Origin: Aldehydirespirator sp965205155
Lineage (GTDB): Bacteria; Actinomycetota; Acidimicrobiia; Acidimicrobiales; Aldehydirespiratoraceae
DNA length: 64,000 nt
Assembly (NCBI GenBank): GCA_965205155.1
Contig: OZ242033.1
Span: 2,108,001 to 2,172,000 of the forward strand
Reading direction: 5' to 3'
Below the pieces are notes generated by a model. That model was given only the letters and a program-made list of their open reading frames with translations, was not told where the DNA came from and made no database searches. The first letter of the stretch is position 1; each line of letters begins with the position of its first letter. The translations under genes and the position numbers were made by a program. This document shows positions 17,088 through 27,599 of the stretch, piece after piece.

Positions 17088-18545
17088 ATGAACGAGAGAT
17101 CCGAGACTGACGAAAGGCTTCGTGCAATGGACGTACCCGACTTCCGGACCGTGACCGTGGAGGCCCTGGCGGCCATGGTGCGGGACCGCACCCTCACCGC
17201 CGCCGCGGTCACCGATCACGCGCTGGAGCGCATCGAGACCCTGAATCCGGTGCTCAACGCCTTCGTCGCGGTGGATGCCGACAGCGCCAGGGACCAGGCC
17301 GCGGCCATCGACGAGCGTCTTGACGCCGGCGACGAGGTCGGGCCGCTGGCGGGAATCCCGATCGGCGTGAAGGACCTCGTGAACGCGGCCGGGTTCCACA
17401 CCTCCCGGGGTGCCATGTACACCCGCAACGACCCGCCGGCCGCCTCCGACTGCACCGAGGTGGCCCGGATGCGGGCCGCGGGCTGCGTGATCGTGGGCAA
17501 GACCAACACCCCCGAGCACGGCTGCATGGGCGACACCTACAACCCCAGGTTCGGTCCCACCCTCAATCCCTGGAACACGGAGCGCTCGCCGGGCGGGTCC
17601 TCGGGAGGCACGGGCTCGGCCGTCGCGTCGGGGATGGTCCCGGTGGGCAGCGGCTCCGACGGGGGCGGCTCGATCCGCATCCCGTCGGCCATATGCGGCC
17701 TGTCGGGCATCAAGACCAGCCACGGCCGGGTGCCGAGCGGCCCGCCGCCGTCGGGCCTGATCGACCTGTCGTGCGTGGGCCCCATGGCCCGCCTCATCCG
17801 CGATGTGGCCCTGTGCCTCGACTCCATGGTCGGGCCCCATCCGGCTGATCTGCGCAGCCTGCCCAAGCCCGATGTGTCGTGGCGGGCCGCGTTGGACAGC
17901 CCCCGCATGCCGGCCCGGGTGCTGTGGGCACCATCGATCGACGGGGAGCCGGTCGACGCCGAGATCGCGGCGGCGTGCGCGGCCGCGGTGGAGCGCCTGG
18001 CGGCCGAGGGCGTGGAGGTCGTGGAGGCGCAGACCGAGCTCAGCGCGGTGCCGGGGGCCTTCCTGCTGCTGTTCTTCGGGGGGCTCATCGGCCCGGCGTT
18101 CCGCCCGCTGTACGGCACCGACGAGTGGGACAACGTGACCGATGTCCTCGCGGTGATGCTGGAGGACGTATACGTGTCCGGGAGGGCCACGCCGGAGTCG
18201 ATCTACGAGGCCCGCCAGCAGGCCGGCGAGCTGTCCATCGCGTTGGCCGAGATGATGGACGGCTACGACGTGCTGCTGATGCCCACCCTCGCGGGCCAGG
18301 CCCCCGCCCCGGCCGGGCACGGCACCATCAACGGCGAGGAGACCCCCAACTGGTTCCGCTTCACGCCCCTGGCCAACCTCGCCCGGCGCCCGGCCGGGAC
18401 AGTGTGCTGCGGGTTCAGCACCGAGGGCGTTCCCATCGGGCTGCAAGTCGTAGGCCACCAGCTCGACGATCTGGCCGTGCTGGAGACCCTCGCCGTTCTC
18501 GAGGACCTGCTGGCCCTCAACCCCATCGCCCCCGATCCGGCCTAA
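17088..18545 (+). CDS. Amidase signature family enzyme
   Basis: Hydrolyses an amide bond with a Ser-cisSer-Lys triad. 485 residues. Lys is in GIPIGVKDLV (~residue 98), the Gly/Ser-rich signature is SPGGSSGGTGSAVASG with the cis-Ser, and the nucleophile region is GSDGGGSIRIPSAICGL. The substrate cannot be read from sequence: it is shorter than and divergent from GatA, and no gatB/gatC is adjacent, so a catabolic amidase is more likely than the glutamyl-tRNA amidotransferase subunit. Starts 57 nt after murF. Confidence 0.88.
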   Translation: MNERSETDERLRAMDVPDFRTVTVEALAAMVRDRTLTAAAVTDHALERIETLNPVLNAFVAVDADSARDQAAAIDERLDAGDEVGPLAGIPIGVKDLVNAAGFHTSRGAMYTRNDPPAASDCTEVARMRAAGCVIVGKTNTPEHGCMGDTYNPRFGPTLNPWNTERSPGGSSGGTGSAVASGMVPVGSGSDGGGSIRIPSAICGLSGIKTSHGRVPSGPPPSGLIDLSCVGPMARLIRDVALCLDSMVGPHPADLRSLPKPDVSWRAALDSPRMPARVLWAPSIDGEPVDAEIAAACAAAVERLAAEGVEVVEAQTELSAVPGAFLLLFFGGLIGPAFRPLYGTDEWDNVTDVLAVMLEDVYVSGRATPESIYEARQQAGELSIALAEMMDGYDVLLMPTLAGQAPAPAGHGTINGEETPNWFRFTPLANLARRPAGTVCCGFSTEGVPIGLQVVGHQLDDLAVLETLAVLEDLLALNPIAPDPA

Positions 18546-18666
18546 CGGGCGTAGGTACCCCTGGCGGGGACGGTTGTCACAGCTTGGCGGTACTGTCAGC
18601 CTGAGTGACTGATGCCTGTGAAATGAGTGACACCTGCGAAGCATCTTTCTGTCGGGCGGGCGGCAG

Positions 18667-20379
<1,713 letters not shown>

Positions 20380-20404
20380 CGGTGCCGCGGGTGTTGATTG
20401 AGCC

Positions 20405-21577
20405 GTGAAGCTGCTGCACACCAGTGACTGGCATGTTGGCAAGACCATCCGGGGTCGCAGCCGTGCCGACGAGCACTGGGCTGCGCTTCACGAGATAGTC
20501 GGCTTGGCCGCTGAGCACTCTGTTGACTTGGTGCTTGTGGCCGGCGATCTATTCGAGACAGCCGCTCCTTCCGCCGAGGCCGAGGGAATCGTTTACCGGG
20601 TGCTGCTGGACTTGGCCAGCACCGACGCACAGGTGGCGGTGATCGCCGGCAATCACGACAACGGCCGCAAGCTGGCGGCCGTGGCGCCCGTATTCGAGGC
20701 CGCAGGACGCATTCACGTAGTAGCCCAGCCGCTCCGACCTGACGACGGGGGAGTGCTCCGTCTACAGACGAGCGCCGGTGAGGAGGTGCGCTTGGCGATG
20801 CTGCCGTTCGTGTCGCAACGGGGCATCGTGAGGGCCAAGGACCTGATGGACTCCGAGGCCTACGAGAACGCACAGGCATACGCCGAGCGGATGAGGCTGG
20901 TCATCGAAGCGCTTGCCCGTGGCTTCGAGCCGACCACCGTGAACATCCTCATGGCCCACGCGTTCGTGCACGGCGGCCAACTCGGCGGCGGCGAGCGGGC
21001 CGCCCACTTCATCGAGGACTACGCCCTCAGTGCCCAGGCCTTTCCGGCCAGCGCCAGGTACGTCGCGCTCGGCCATGTTCACCGGCCCCAGAAGATCGCG
21101 GGCCCCGGGCAGATCCGCTACTGCGGGTCACCCCTGCAACTCGACTTCGGTGAGGAGCAGCAGCGCAAGCAAGTCAACCTCGTCGAGATCGAGCCCGACA
21201 AGCCGCCCAGTGTGAAAGCACTGCCGTTGTCGAGTGGCCGCGCGCTGCGCACCTTGTCCGGCACCCTGGAAGAACTGAGGGAAGAGTCCGAGACGCTCGC
21301 GGACGAACCGTGGCTGCGTGTCGACGTGCGAGAGCAACGGCGGGCCGGCCTGGCCGACGACGTACGAGAGATGTTTGGCGACCGAGCGGTGGACGTACGC
21401 ATCAAGGACGCGTCCCCATCTGCAACACCGCGGCCGTCTCGCGCCGGCAAGTCCCCTGTCGATTTGTTCGACGAGTTCCTCACTGAGCGACACATCAGCG
21501 ACGACCGCATCCGAGCCGGGTTCAAGCGACTGCTTGACGAGCAGCTCGAAACTGGATCGGAGCAGCCGGACACATGA
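20405..21577 (+). CDS. sbcD: Exonuclease SbcCD subunit D (Mre11-like)
   Basis: Calcineurin-fold nuclease of the Mre11/SbcD family, ~390 residues. All phosphoesterase motifs are visible: HTSDWHVGK, VAGDLFET, IAGNHDN, AHAFVHGG and ALGHVHRPQ, the metal ligands of a Mn-dependent nuclease. GTG start. The stop overlaps the start of sbcC by 4 nt (ATGA), indicating coupled synthesis of the two subunits. Together with SbcC it opens and trims hairpins and blocked DNA ends. Confidence 0.94.
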   Translation: MKLLHTSDWHVGKTIRGRSRADEHWAALHEIVGLAAEHSVDLVLVAGDLFETAAPSAEAEGIVYRVLLDLASTDAQVAVIAGNHDNGRKLAAVAPVFEAAGRIHVVAQPLRPDDGGVLRLQTSAGEEVRLAMLPFVSQRGIVRAKDLMDSEAYENAQAYAERMRLVIEALARGFEPTTVNILMAHAFVHGGQLGGGERAAHFIEDYALSAQAFPASARYVALGHVHRPQKIAGPGQIRYCGSPLQLDFGEEQQRKQVNLVEIEPDKPPSVKALPLSSGRALRTLSGTLEELREESETLADEPWLRVDVREQRRAGLADDVREMFGDRAVDVRIKDASPSATPRPSRAGKSPVDLFDEFLTERHISDDRIRAGFKRLLDEQLETGSEQPDT

Positions 21578-23949
21578 GGCCCGTGAAGCTGCGCTTGATG
21601 GGGTTCGGAGCGTTCCGCGAGGACACCGAGGTGGACTTCACCGATGTTGAGTTGGCCGCGCTGGTAGGGCCCACCGGGTCGGGCAAGTCCACCGTGATCG
21701 ACGGCATCACGTTTGCTCTGTTCGGCAGCGTGGCCCGCTACGACAACGCCAGCCTGGTGGCCCCGATCATCAATTCACTTGCGCAAGAGGCCGCTGTCTC
21801 GCTGGACTTCGAGGCAGGCGGCGAGCGCTACTTGGCCACTCGGGTCGTGAGCCGCACGGCTGGCGGTGCCACTACGAGGGAAGCTCGGCTCGAGCGCGGC
21901 GATGAGACTCTGGCCGGTCGGGCCAAGGACATGAGTCCGGCTGTCGAGAGCCTGCTGGGCCTCGACTTCGACCGATTCACCAAGACGGTGGTACTGCCTC
22001 AGGGCCGCTTCGCCCAGTTCCTGCACGACAAGGCCGGAGACCGCCAAGAGTTGCTGCGACACCTGCTCGACCTGGACATATACACGCGCATGGGAGCGGA
22101 GGCTCGTGGCCGGGCAGGTAACGCCGAGGCCGCGCTTGACGCGCTAGAGGACCAGCTACAGTCGAGCGTCCCCACCGAGGACGAGGTAGCGGATCTCAAA
22201 GCCCGTGCTGGGGTCGTTCAAGCTGCTCAGACCGGGTTGGAGAGTTTGCTCGACGATCTGGACGGAGTCGTCGAGGAACTGGAAGCGGCACGCGCCGCAA
22301 TCCGGCAAATTGATCCTCTGCTACGTGCGGTGTCGGCTGTAGCAGTGCCCGATTCGGTCACGGGTCTCGCAGACCGCCTGGAGGCGGCGAGCGAGTCATA
22401 CAGGCGGGCCGATGAGCGGTACTGCAACAAGCGGGCGGCGGAGCGGGAAGCCCGCTACGAGGCGAACAACGGTCCAGACCTGCAGCGCTGTCGGCAGCTA
22501 CTGGGTGACCGTGAGCGTCTGGAGGCGCTTGATGCGGAGTACGTCCAACTAGAAAGCGATGCTCAGCGGACGGCGATGGAGGCGGAGGGTGCCCGGGAAG
22601 CTCATGACGAAGCCGAGGCAGTAGTCGAGGCGATCTTCGGAGCGCTCGACAGGGTGCGTTCGGTCAAGCGAGCTGAAAGCCTGGTGGCTCAACTTCGCGC
22701 TGGGGAGCCGTGCCCTGTGTGTCGGCAAACGGTCATAGACCTCCCCGATCATGACGTCGACGCAGAACTAGCCGGGCTTGAGGCATCTCACAGTGAGGCC
22801 CAGACGGCTCGTGGAGCCGCGAACAACGCGCTGCGGACGGCGGACCGGGCGGCTGTTGGTGCCGCAACCAAGCGGGAGGAGAACGTCCGGCAGCGCGCGA
22901 GACTCGCCGAGCAGCTGTCGGGACAGCCCGATACCGAGACGCTCAACATCATGATTGCCGAGGCTGAGCGACTGGAGGCGGCGAAGCTCGAGGCTGAAGA
23001 CGCCAGTGAGACCGCGCAGACGGAGTTGGCGGAGGAGCGCAGCGGGCTCGAGGCGGTCCAGCAGGAGGAGACCGTAGCTCGGCAGGAGTATGGGCGCGTG
23101 AGGGACGGGCTTGCTTCTCTGAAGCCTCCAGAACCGGCTGGTTCTCTTCTGGACGACTGGAACGTCCTAGTCACATGGGCCGAACACCAGGCACAGAGCC
23201 TCGGTGCGGAAGCAGAGACCGCTGAAAGGCGCAGGAGCACGGCCGAGAGTCGCCGACGTGACACCGTCACGCAGGCCCGGGATCTGTGTGCCCCTCACTT
23301 GGACACGGTCGACGATGTCGGCAGGCTCCGGCAGGACATGGCGGTGGCGGCGGACCGAGCGAATGGCGATCATCGTCGGGCTGTCGAGGCTCGCGAGGAG
23401 CGAGATGCACTCGAGAAGCGGATCGAGGTGTTCCGTGAGGAGCGAACCGTGATGTCGGCTCTCGGCCGCCTGTTGCAATCCAACGGCTTCGAGCGCTGGC
23501 TTCTGGAGGAGGCAGTTGCGGGACTTGTGGAGCGGGCCAACGAGCATCTGTTGGTCCTGTCCGGCGGTCAATACTCCTTCGTTGCCGACGAGACGTCGTT
23601 CAATATCTGTGATCATCACAACGCAGACGAGGTACGCCTTGCCAAGACGCTGTCAGGCGGTGAGACCTTTCTGGCGAGCCTGTCACTGGCGCTTGCCTTG
23701 CGGGACAGCCAGTCCGAGGTGGCCACCGATGGAAGTGCCAGGCTGGACGCGCTGTTCCTGGACGAGGGCTTCGGCACACTCGACCCTGACGCACTCGATG
23801 TGGTGACCGGTGCTATCGAGGAACTGAGTTCTCACGGTCGGATGGTGTGCGTTGTGACCCACATCCGCGAGGTGGCTGATCGGATGCCCGTGCGCTTCGA
23901 GGTGTCCAAGAGTCCCGTCTCTTCCTCCGTCGACCGCGTGGAGGCCTAG
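21574..23949 (+). CDS. sbcC: Exonuclease SbcCD subunit C (Rad50-like)
   Basis: SMC-type ATPase partner of SbcD, 791 residues, shorter than E. coli SbcC (~1050) and nearer archaeal Rad50. Walker A GPTGSGKST is at residues ~32-40; KTVVLPQGRFAQFL (Q-loop region) follows; two long coiled coils flank a zinc hook CPVC at 380-383; the ABC signature LSGGETFLASLSLAL is at about 693, and Walker B is LFLDEGFGTLDPD. A complete, apparently functional protein. It overlaps sbcD by 4 nt and directly abuts nurA. Confidence 0.94.
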   Translation: MRPVKLRLMGFGAFREDTEVDFTDVELAALVGPTGSGKSTVIDGITFALFGSVARYDNASLVAPIINSLAQEAAVSLDFEAGGERYLATRVVSRTAGGATTREARLERGDETLAGRAKDMSPAVESLLGLDFDRFTKTVVLPQGRFAQFLHDKAGDRQELLRHLLDLDIYTRMGAEARGRAGNAEAALDALEDQLQSSVPTEDEVADLKARAGVVQAAQTGLESLLDDLDGVVEELEAARAAIRQIDPLLRAVSAVAVPDSVTGLADRLEAASESYRRADERYCNKRAAEREARYEANNGPDLQRCRQLLGDRERLEALDAEYVQLESDAQRTAMEAEGAREAHDEAEAVVEAIFGALDRVRSVKRAESLVAQLRAGEPCPVCRQTVIDLPDHDVDAELAGLEASHSEAQTARGAANNALRTADRAAVGAATKREENVRQRARLAEQLSGQPDTETLNIMIAEAERLEAAKLEAEDASETAQTELAEERSGLEAVQQEETVARQEYGRVRDGLASLKPPEPAGSLLDDWNVLVTWAEHQAQSLGAEAETAERRRSTAESRRRDTVTQARDLCAPHLDTVDDVGRLRQDMAVAADRANGDHRRAVEAREERDALEKRIEVFREERTVMSALGRLLQSNGFERWLLEEAVAGLVERANEHLLVLSGGQYSFVADETSFNICDHHNADEVRLAKTLSGGETFLASLSLALALRDSQSEVATDGSARLDALFLDEGFGTLDPDALDVVTGAIEELSSHGRMVCVVTHIREVADRMPVRFEVSKSPVSSSVDRVEA

Positions 23950-24864
23950 TTGGAGTTCACGGTGGAGACGTGGGCGCCGGAGTACGGGGTTGCTGCCGAC
24001 GCTGAACGCCTCGAGCAGGTTGAGGGCGATGTCGTGGTCGATGCCGAGCATCCGGCTGGCGAATGGTTGGCCATAGATCCGCAGCCTCCGGCAACTCCAC
24101 CAGAGCAGGTGGTGTTCATCGATGGCGTTCGCCGCGTCGACGCCCGGGTGTGGATCACCGTCGGATCGAGGACCCATGCAGGATTGTGCGCGTCGGTGGC
24201 GGCCGGAGCGGTGTGTTGCAGAGAGGGCGAGGCTCGGGTCGTGGGGTCCATGGTGTTCCGTGGCGTGTACGCAGATGCGACAGTGGCGGGGGGTCCTATT
24301 GTCACTCGACACGGGGCCTATGACTTCGTTCCCTGCGCAAGTAGTGCCCCCGATGACCTCTACCGGGCGATCCACGAGCGCATGACGCTGTTGGAGACCC
24401 AGCTAGAGGGCGTCGACGCCGAACTGGTCGTGTTCGACGGACCGCTACGCGGGCGGACGTACCTGGAGGGTGTCGGCTTCGTCAAGACCCAGCACGTGCA
24501 GTACCTGCCTGACCGCGAGCAGCAAGTCTTGACGACCCTTTGTGCCGGTCAGCGCACGCCGCTGTTCCTGATCGGTGGGCCCCGCTTCACCCGATGGTCC
24601 TGGTATCTGCGCCTTCCCGGCCCTTTGGCCCATCCGATGTCGGGTATCGCGCGTTGCGAGCTGCCCGGACGAGGAAGCGTGGATGATGCAGCCCGTCGAG
24701 CAGACACGGTGACGGCGACGCTGCCGCGTTTCGCCAGCGAGCCTCACAAGGACTCCCGGGCACCGCAGAACCTGTATCCGATAGCCGGGTTGGAAGACGA
24801 TCTGCGACACAGGCTCGGCGATCGCGACCTGATGGAACGCGCCCTTCGGCGCGCCGCGCGATGA
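23950..24864 (+). CDS. nurA: NurA-domain nuclease
   Basis: Predicted 5'-3' nuclease partner of HerA, 304 residues. NurA features: VVFIDGVRRVDARVWI near residue 55 (first catalytic Asp), the central VFDGPLRGRTYLEGVGFVKTQHVQYL with the second Asp and the basic stretch, and the C-terminal pair YLRLPGP and PIAGLEDDLRHRLGD. The start is a TTG immediately after the sbcC stop with no intergenic base; no better start exists. Its position as fourth gene after herA, sbcD and sbcC reproduces the archaeal operon order and supports the assignment. Confidence 0.82.
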   Translation: MEFTVETWAPEYGVAADAERLEQVEGDVVVDAEHPAGEWLAIDPQPPATPPEQVVFIDGVRRVDARVWITVGSRTHAGLCASVAAGAVCCREGEARVVGSMVFRGVYADATVAGGPIVTRHGAYDFVPCASSAPDDLYRAIHERMTLLETQLEGVDAELVVFDGPLRGRTYLEGVGFVKTQHVQYLPDREQQVLTTLCAGQRTPLFLIGGPRFTRWSWYLRLPGPLAHPMSGIARCELPGRGSVDDAARRADTVTATLPRFASEPHKDSRAPQNLYPIAGLEDDLRHRLGDRDLMERALRRAAR

Positions 24865-24969
24865 TCATCCCCTGCTTCAGTATGTTCGACCCCTGATTTG
24901 GTCTCGAAAATCCTCTAAAATTATTGTAAATGCTTGAAAATGTCACACGGGTGTGGCATGATGTTCCTC
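24865..24969 (+). promoter_or_regulatory. AT-rich promoter region before the DUF222/HNH gene
   Basis: After nurA there is a short A/T-rich run (TCTAAAATTATTGTAAATGC, about 24914-24933) in GC-rich surroundings, followed by CATGATGTTCCTCATGATG with short inverted CATGATG/CATCATG-like symmetry at the start of the next gene. A promoter here is inferred from base composition only. Confidence 0.4.
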
Positions 24970-26379
24970 ATGATGAGGAAGGCGATCCGGCGGGCCGAGA
25001 CGGCATTTGATGATGTGCTCGCGCTGTGCAAGTCCGGTGATATCTCGACGGACGAACTGCGCATGGGGCTTGAGGCGTTCAAGTCCATGCGGGCCAAGCT
25101 CGACGTCTGCCAGACCCGCGCCGCCGGGGACCTGGCCGCACGTGAGCGCCACGGCGATGGAGGTGCAGGCGTGCTGGCCCAGGCCGCGGGGCTGTCCCGT
25201 CGGGAAGCCGCCGGCCAGGTCAAGACGGCCCAGAGACTTCAAGCCCTGCCCGCTGTGCAGCGCGCCGTCGAGAGCGGCCAGGTGTCCTTCGCCAACGCGA
25301 GGGCCCTGGCCGATGCCTCGGACAGGACCAGCCCCGAGGTGGTCACCGAGGACTCAGAACTGTTGGCCAAGGCCGCGTCACTGACGCCGGATCAGTTCTC
25401 CAAGGAAGCGAGTCGCTGGGTTGCGCAGCGCCAGGATGACGGAGGCGAGGCTGCATGGAAGCGGCTGAGGCGGCAGCGTCGCTTGAGCGTCTGGGACGAC
25501 GACGACAACGGCATGGTGCATCTGCGGGGCGAGTTCGATCCCGTCGCGGGCGCGAAGCTGCGCAAGCGTCTGCACGAACAGGCCGAGCAACTCCGCCGGA
25601 AGGACCTCAAGCTCCCCGAGGACGAGCGCCGGACCCGCCACCAGCGCATGGCCGACGCCCTGGAGGAACTGACTGCCGATCGCGCTGAAAGCGGCTCCGG
25701 TCGACGCTCTGCCCGGCGCGCCGATATCGCCATTGTGCAGCATCTCAGCCCCGAGGGCACCCGGGACTTCGCGGAGATCGCGGGCGGCGAGACGATCCCT
25801 CAGAGCGTGCTCGATGAGCACATGTGCAACGCCACCATCACCGGGATCGTGTTCAGCGACAAGGGCGTTCCGCTATGGCACGGCCACAGCAAGACCATCG
25901 CAACCGAGGCCCAGTTCAGGGCTCTGATCGCCAAGTACGGCGGATGCGCTGGTTGTGGCGCGCCGCCCCTGCTGTGCCAAGCCCATCACATCAGGCCGGT
26001 GTCGCAGGGTGGAGCCACCGACATCACCAACATGATTCCGCTGTGCTGGCACTGCCACCAGAAGGTCCACCACCACGGCTGGACGGTGGTTCCCGACGGG
26101 CGGGGCCTCCGCACCATCGAACCGCCCGACCGCGTCCGCCACGGACCCGCTCACGCCACCGAGGACCGCCCGATCCACAGTCCCCGGCACCGGAAGAAGA
26201 CGTCGTCGCGAGCCGGATCTATGCCGGCACTGTCATCCCGAACGGGGTCGCCAACGGACGTTGCTCCCCGGATGCCTCGGGCGCCGGCGCTGGCCCGTCG
26301 AGGATCTCCGCGGCCGCCTAACCCGCAGGACGGGCAGGAGGACCCGCCTCAGTCGCAGCTTCGACTCGTGGCGGGATGA
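24970..26379 (+). CDS. DUF222 and HNH endonuclease domain protein
   Basis: 469 residues from the ATG at 24970; an in-frame TTG at 24934 would add 12 residues but lies in the AT-rich promoter-like stretch. The N-terminal ~300 residues are the alpha-helical DUF222 region (RREAAGQVKTAQRLQALPAV, GMVHLRGEFDPVAGAKL). The HNH nuclease domain follows: CAGCGAPPLLCQAHHIRPVSQGG, then DITNMIPLCWHCHQKVHHHGW with paired Cys and catalytic His. Actinobacterial genomes hold many copies of this family and the role is unsettled (mobile element or housekeeping nuclease). Its C-terminus is homologous to the partial gene at 3-293. The last codons lie in a 72-bp tandem repeat. Confidence 0.88.
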   Translation: MMRKAIRRAETAFDDVLALCKSGDISTDELRMGLEAFKSMRAKLDVCQTRAAGDLAARERHGDGGAGVLAQAAGLSRREAAGQVKTAQRLQALPAVQRAVESGQVSFANARALADASDRTSPEVVTEDSELLAKAASLTPDQFSKEASRWVAQRQDDGGEAAWKRLRRQRRLSVWDDDDNGMVHLRGEFDPVAGAKLRKRLHEQAEQLRRKDLKLPEDERRTRHQRMADALEELTADRAESGSGRRSARRADIAIVQHLSPEGTRDFAEIAGGETIPQSVLDEHMCNATITGIVFSDKGVPLWHGHSKTIATEAQFRALIAKYGGCAGCGAPPLLCQAHHIRPVSQGGATDITNMIPLCWHCHQKVHHHGWTVVPDGRGLRTIEPPDRVRHGPAHATEDRPIHSPRHRKKTSSRAGSMPALSSRTGSPTDVAPRMPRAPALARRGSPRPPNPQDGQEDPPQSQLRLVAG

Positions 26380-26519
26380 ATCGCCTGGCCGGGTCGATGT
26401 TGGACACGAACCGGCTTGCCTCAGCGGCAGCTTCGACTCGTGGCGGGATGAATCGCCTGGCCGGGTCGATGTTGGACACGAACCGGCTTGCCTCAGCGGC
26501 AGCTTCGACTCGTGGCGGG
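26347..26519. repeat. 72-bp tandem repeat duplicating the 3' end of the HNH gene
   Basis: Units start at 26347, 26419 and 26491 (CCTCAGCGGCAGCTTCGACT...), the third incomplete (29 bp). The first unit differs at one or two bases and contains the real stop codon, so the later units are non-coding copies of the gene end. Confidence 0.92.
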
Positions 26520-26542
26520 CTGACTCAGCCGGAGGCGTCCGC

Positions 26543-26899
26543 TTACACCGGGAACGCGTCCACGGGCACTAGCCGCCCGTTCACCGGGTCGACGGCCAGA
26601 CCGAGTATCTCCAGGGTGACAGCCCCGAGAAGCGGCATCGAGCCGTCGTCCCAGAACACGACCGGCGACACGCACTCCTTGCCGTCGAGGCGGATCCAGG
26701 TCTGGCCGAATCCCCGCTCCACACGGTGGCCGTCGGCGAGAACGAACCCCCGGTCCTCGTGCGGCGCAACGCCCAGATCCTCGAGGATCGAGGCTGGCAG
26801 CACGGTGTAGGCCGCACCCGAATCGACCATGGCTTCTACCTCCTCGTAGCGGCGGCCCTGCGGGTCACCGACACCGAGAGCTACCGCGAAGGTCCCCAT
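26543..26899 (-). CDS. Clan AA (retropepsin-like) aspartic protease
   Basis: 118 residues, single-domain retroviral-type aspartyl protease fold. The catalytic motif is MVDSGAAYTVLPASIL near residue 25 (D-S-G in place of D-T-G) and the C-terminal hydrophobic-hydrophobic-G segment is PLLGAVTLEILGLAVDP, as in DUF/clan-AA bacterial homologues. The ATG at 26899 was chosen (MGTFAVALGVGDPQGR); a longer frame upstream is arginine-rich and overlaps the preceding gene. It lies 31 nt after the coiled-coil membrane protein on the same strand and is likely co-transcribed with it. Substrate unknown. Confidence 0.75.
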   Translation of the reverse strand: MGTFAVALGVGDPQGRRYEEVEAMVDSGAAYTVLPASILEDLGVAPHEDRGFVLADGHRVERGFGQTWIRLDGKECVSPVVFWDDGSMPLLGAVTLEILGLAVDPVNGRLVPVDAFPV

Positions 26900-26930
26900 C
26901 AGGCGTCCGGTTCTGTGGCAGGCCGGGCAG

Positions 26931-27302
26931 TCATGGCGGACTCGAGTCGGGGAGGGCCTCCGGGGTTCCGATCCCGAGGAAGCCCTCGATGCGCGCCAGG
27001 CGCTGACCGTTCGCGGACACCTCGGCACGCAGTGCGGCGATCTCGGCGCGTAGCTCGCTCTCTACGCTGGTGATTTCGGCGCTGAGTTCGGTGCGCAGAC
27101 TGTCGGTGGTCTGCTGCTGGTTCCAGATGATCGCGAACACTCCCAGAACGGTCGCCACCAGCTGTGCGACAGGAATGAGCTGGCCCCGGCGTTGCGACGC
27201 GGCGCCTGCTGCCGGCACGGAGACCGCTTCCGACGCGGCACTTGGACCGGAAGCGGCCGCGGCGCTCTCGCCCTGGACGCTGAGTGCTTCCGATGCCGCC
27301 AT
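26931..27302 (-). CDS. Small membrane-anchored coiled-coil protein
   Basis: About 123 residues: an Ala/Ser-rich N-terminus, one membrane helix (LIPVAQLVATVLGVFAIIWN), then a coiled coil (TDSLRTELSAEITSVESELRAEIAALRAEV) ending in RLARIEGFLGIG. The 'RLxRIEG' end is shared with the protein at 37063-37602. ATG 27302 is taken as the start; GTG 27320 is an alternative. Function unknown. Upstream of and co-oriented with the aspartic protease. Confidence 0.6.
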   Translation of the reverse strand: MAASEALSVQGESAAAASGPSAASEAVSVPAAGAASQRRGQLIPVAQLVATVLGVFAIIWNQQQTTDSLRTELSAEITSVESELRAEIAALRAEVSANGQRLARIEGFLGIGTPEALPDSSPP

Positions 27303-27466
27303 GCCGCCAGCATATGGCACAGCTCAGTCCATTACAATACATATTCATGATATTTCCTCACACATCATGAGACTCAGTGGTCGACTCGTCCGAACCGCGG
27401 CTAGAAGGCTGCGCCCGACGCACGGGGCCCTTCGCATTAGCATGCTGGTAACCTCGACCGTTCCCA

Positions 27467-27540
27467 GGGCGATTAGCTCAGATGGCTAGAGCGCTGCCTT
27501 CACACGGCAGAGGTCACTGGTTCGAGTCCAGTATCGCCCA
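27467..27540 (+). tRNA. tRNA-Val (anticodon CAC)
   Basis: A 74-nt cloverleaf: acceptor GGGCGAT pairs with ATCGCCC, the D arm is GCTC-AGATGGCTA-GAGC, the anticodon stem is CTGCC/GGCAG with loop TTCACAC giving anticodon CAC, and the T arm is ACTGG-TTCGAGT-CCAGT. Discriminator base A; the 3' CCA is not fully encoded. Confidence 0.97.
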
Positions 27541-27599
27541 CCGGTGCAGTCACAGAGCCGTCATGCCGGACAGTCGCCACTGCGCTAGCGGGCCGGGTC

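Noticed and set aside
17088..18545. GatA subunit of glutamyl-tRNA amidotransferase
   Set aside because: No gatB/gatC nearby and sequence around the signature is closer to general amidases.
26347..26519. Possible CRISPR array at the HNH gene end
   Set aside because: The whole 72-bp unit is repeated, with no unique spacers; it is a tandem duplication of the gene end.
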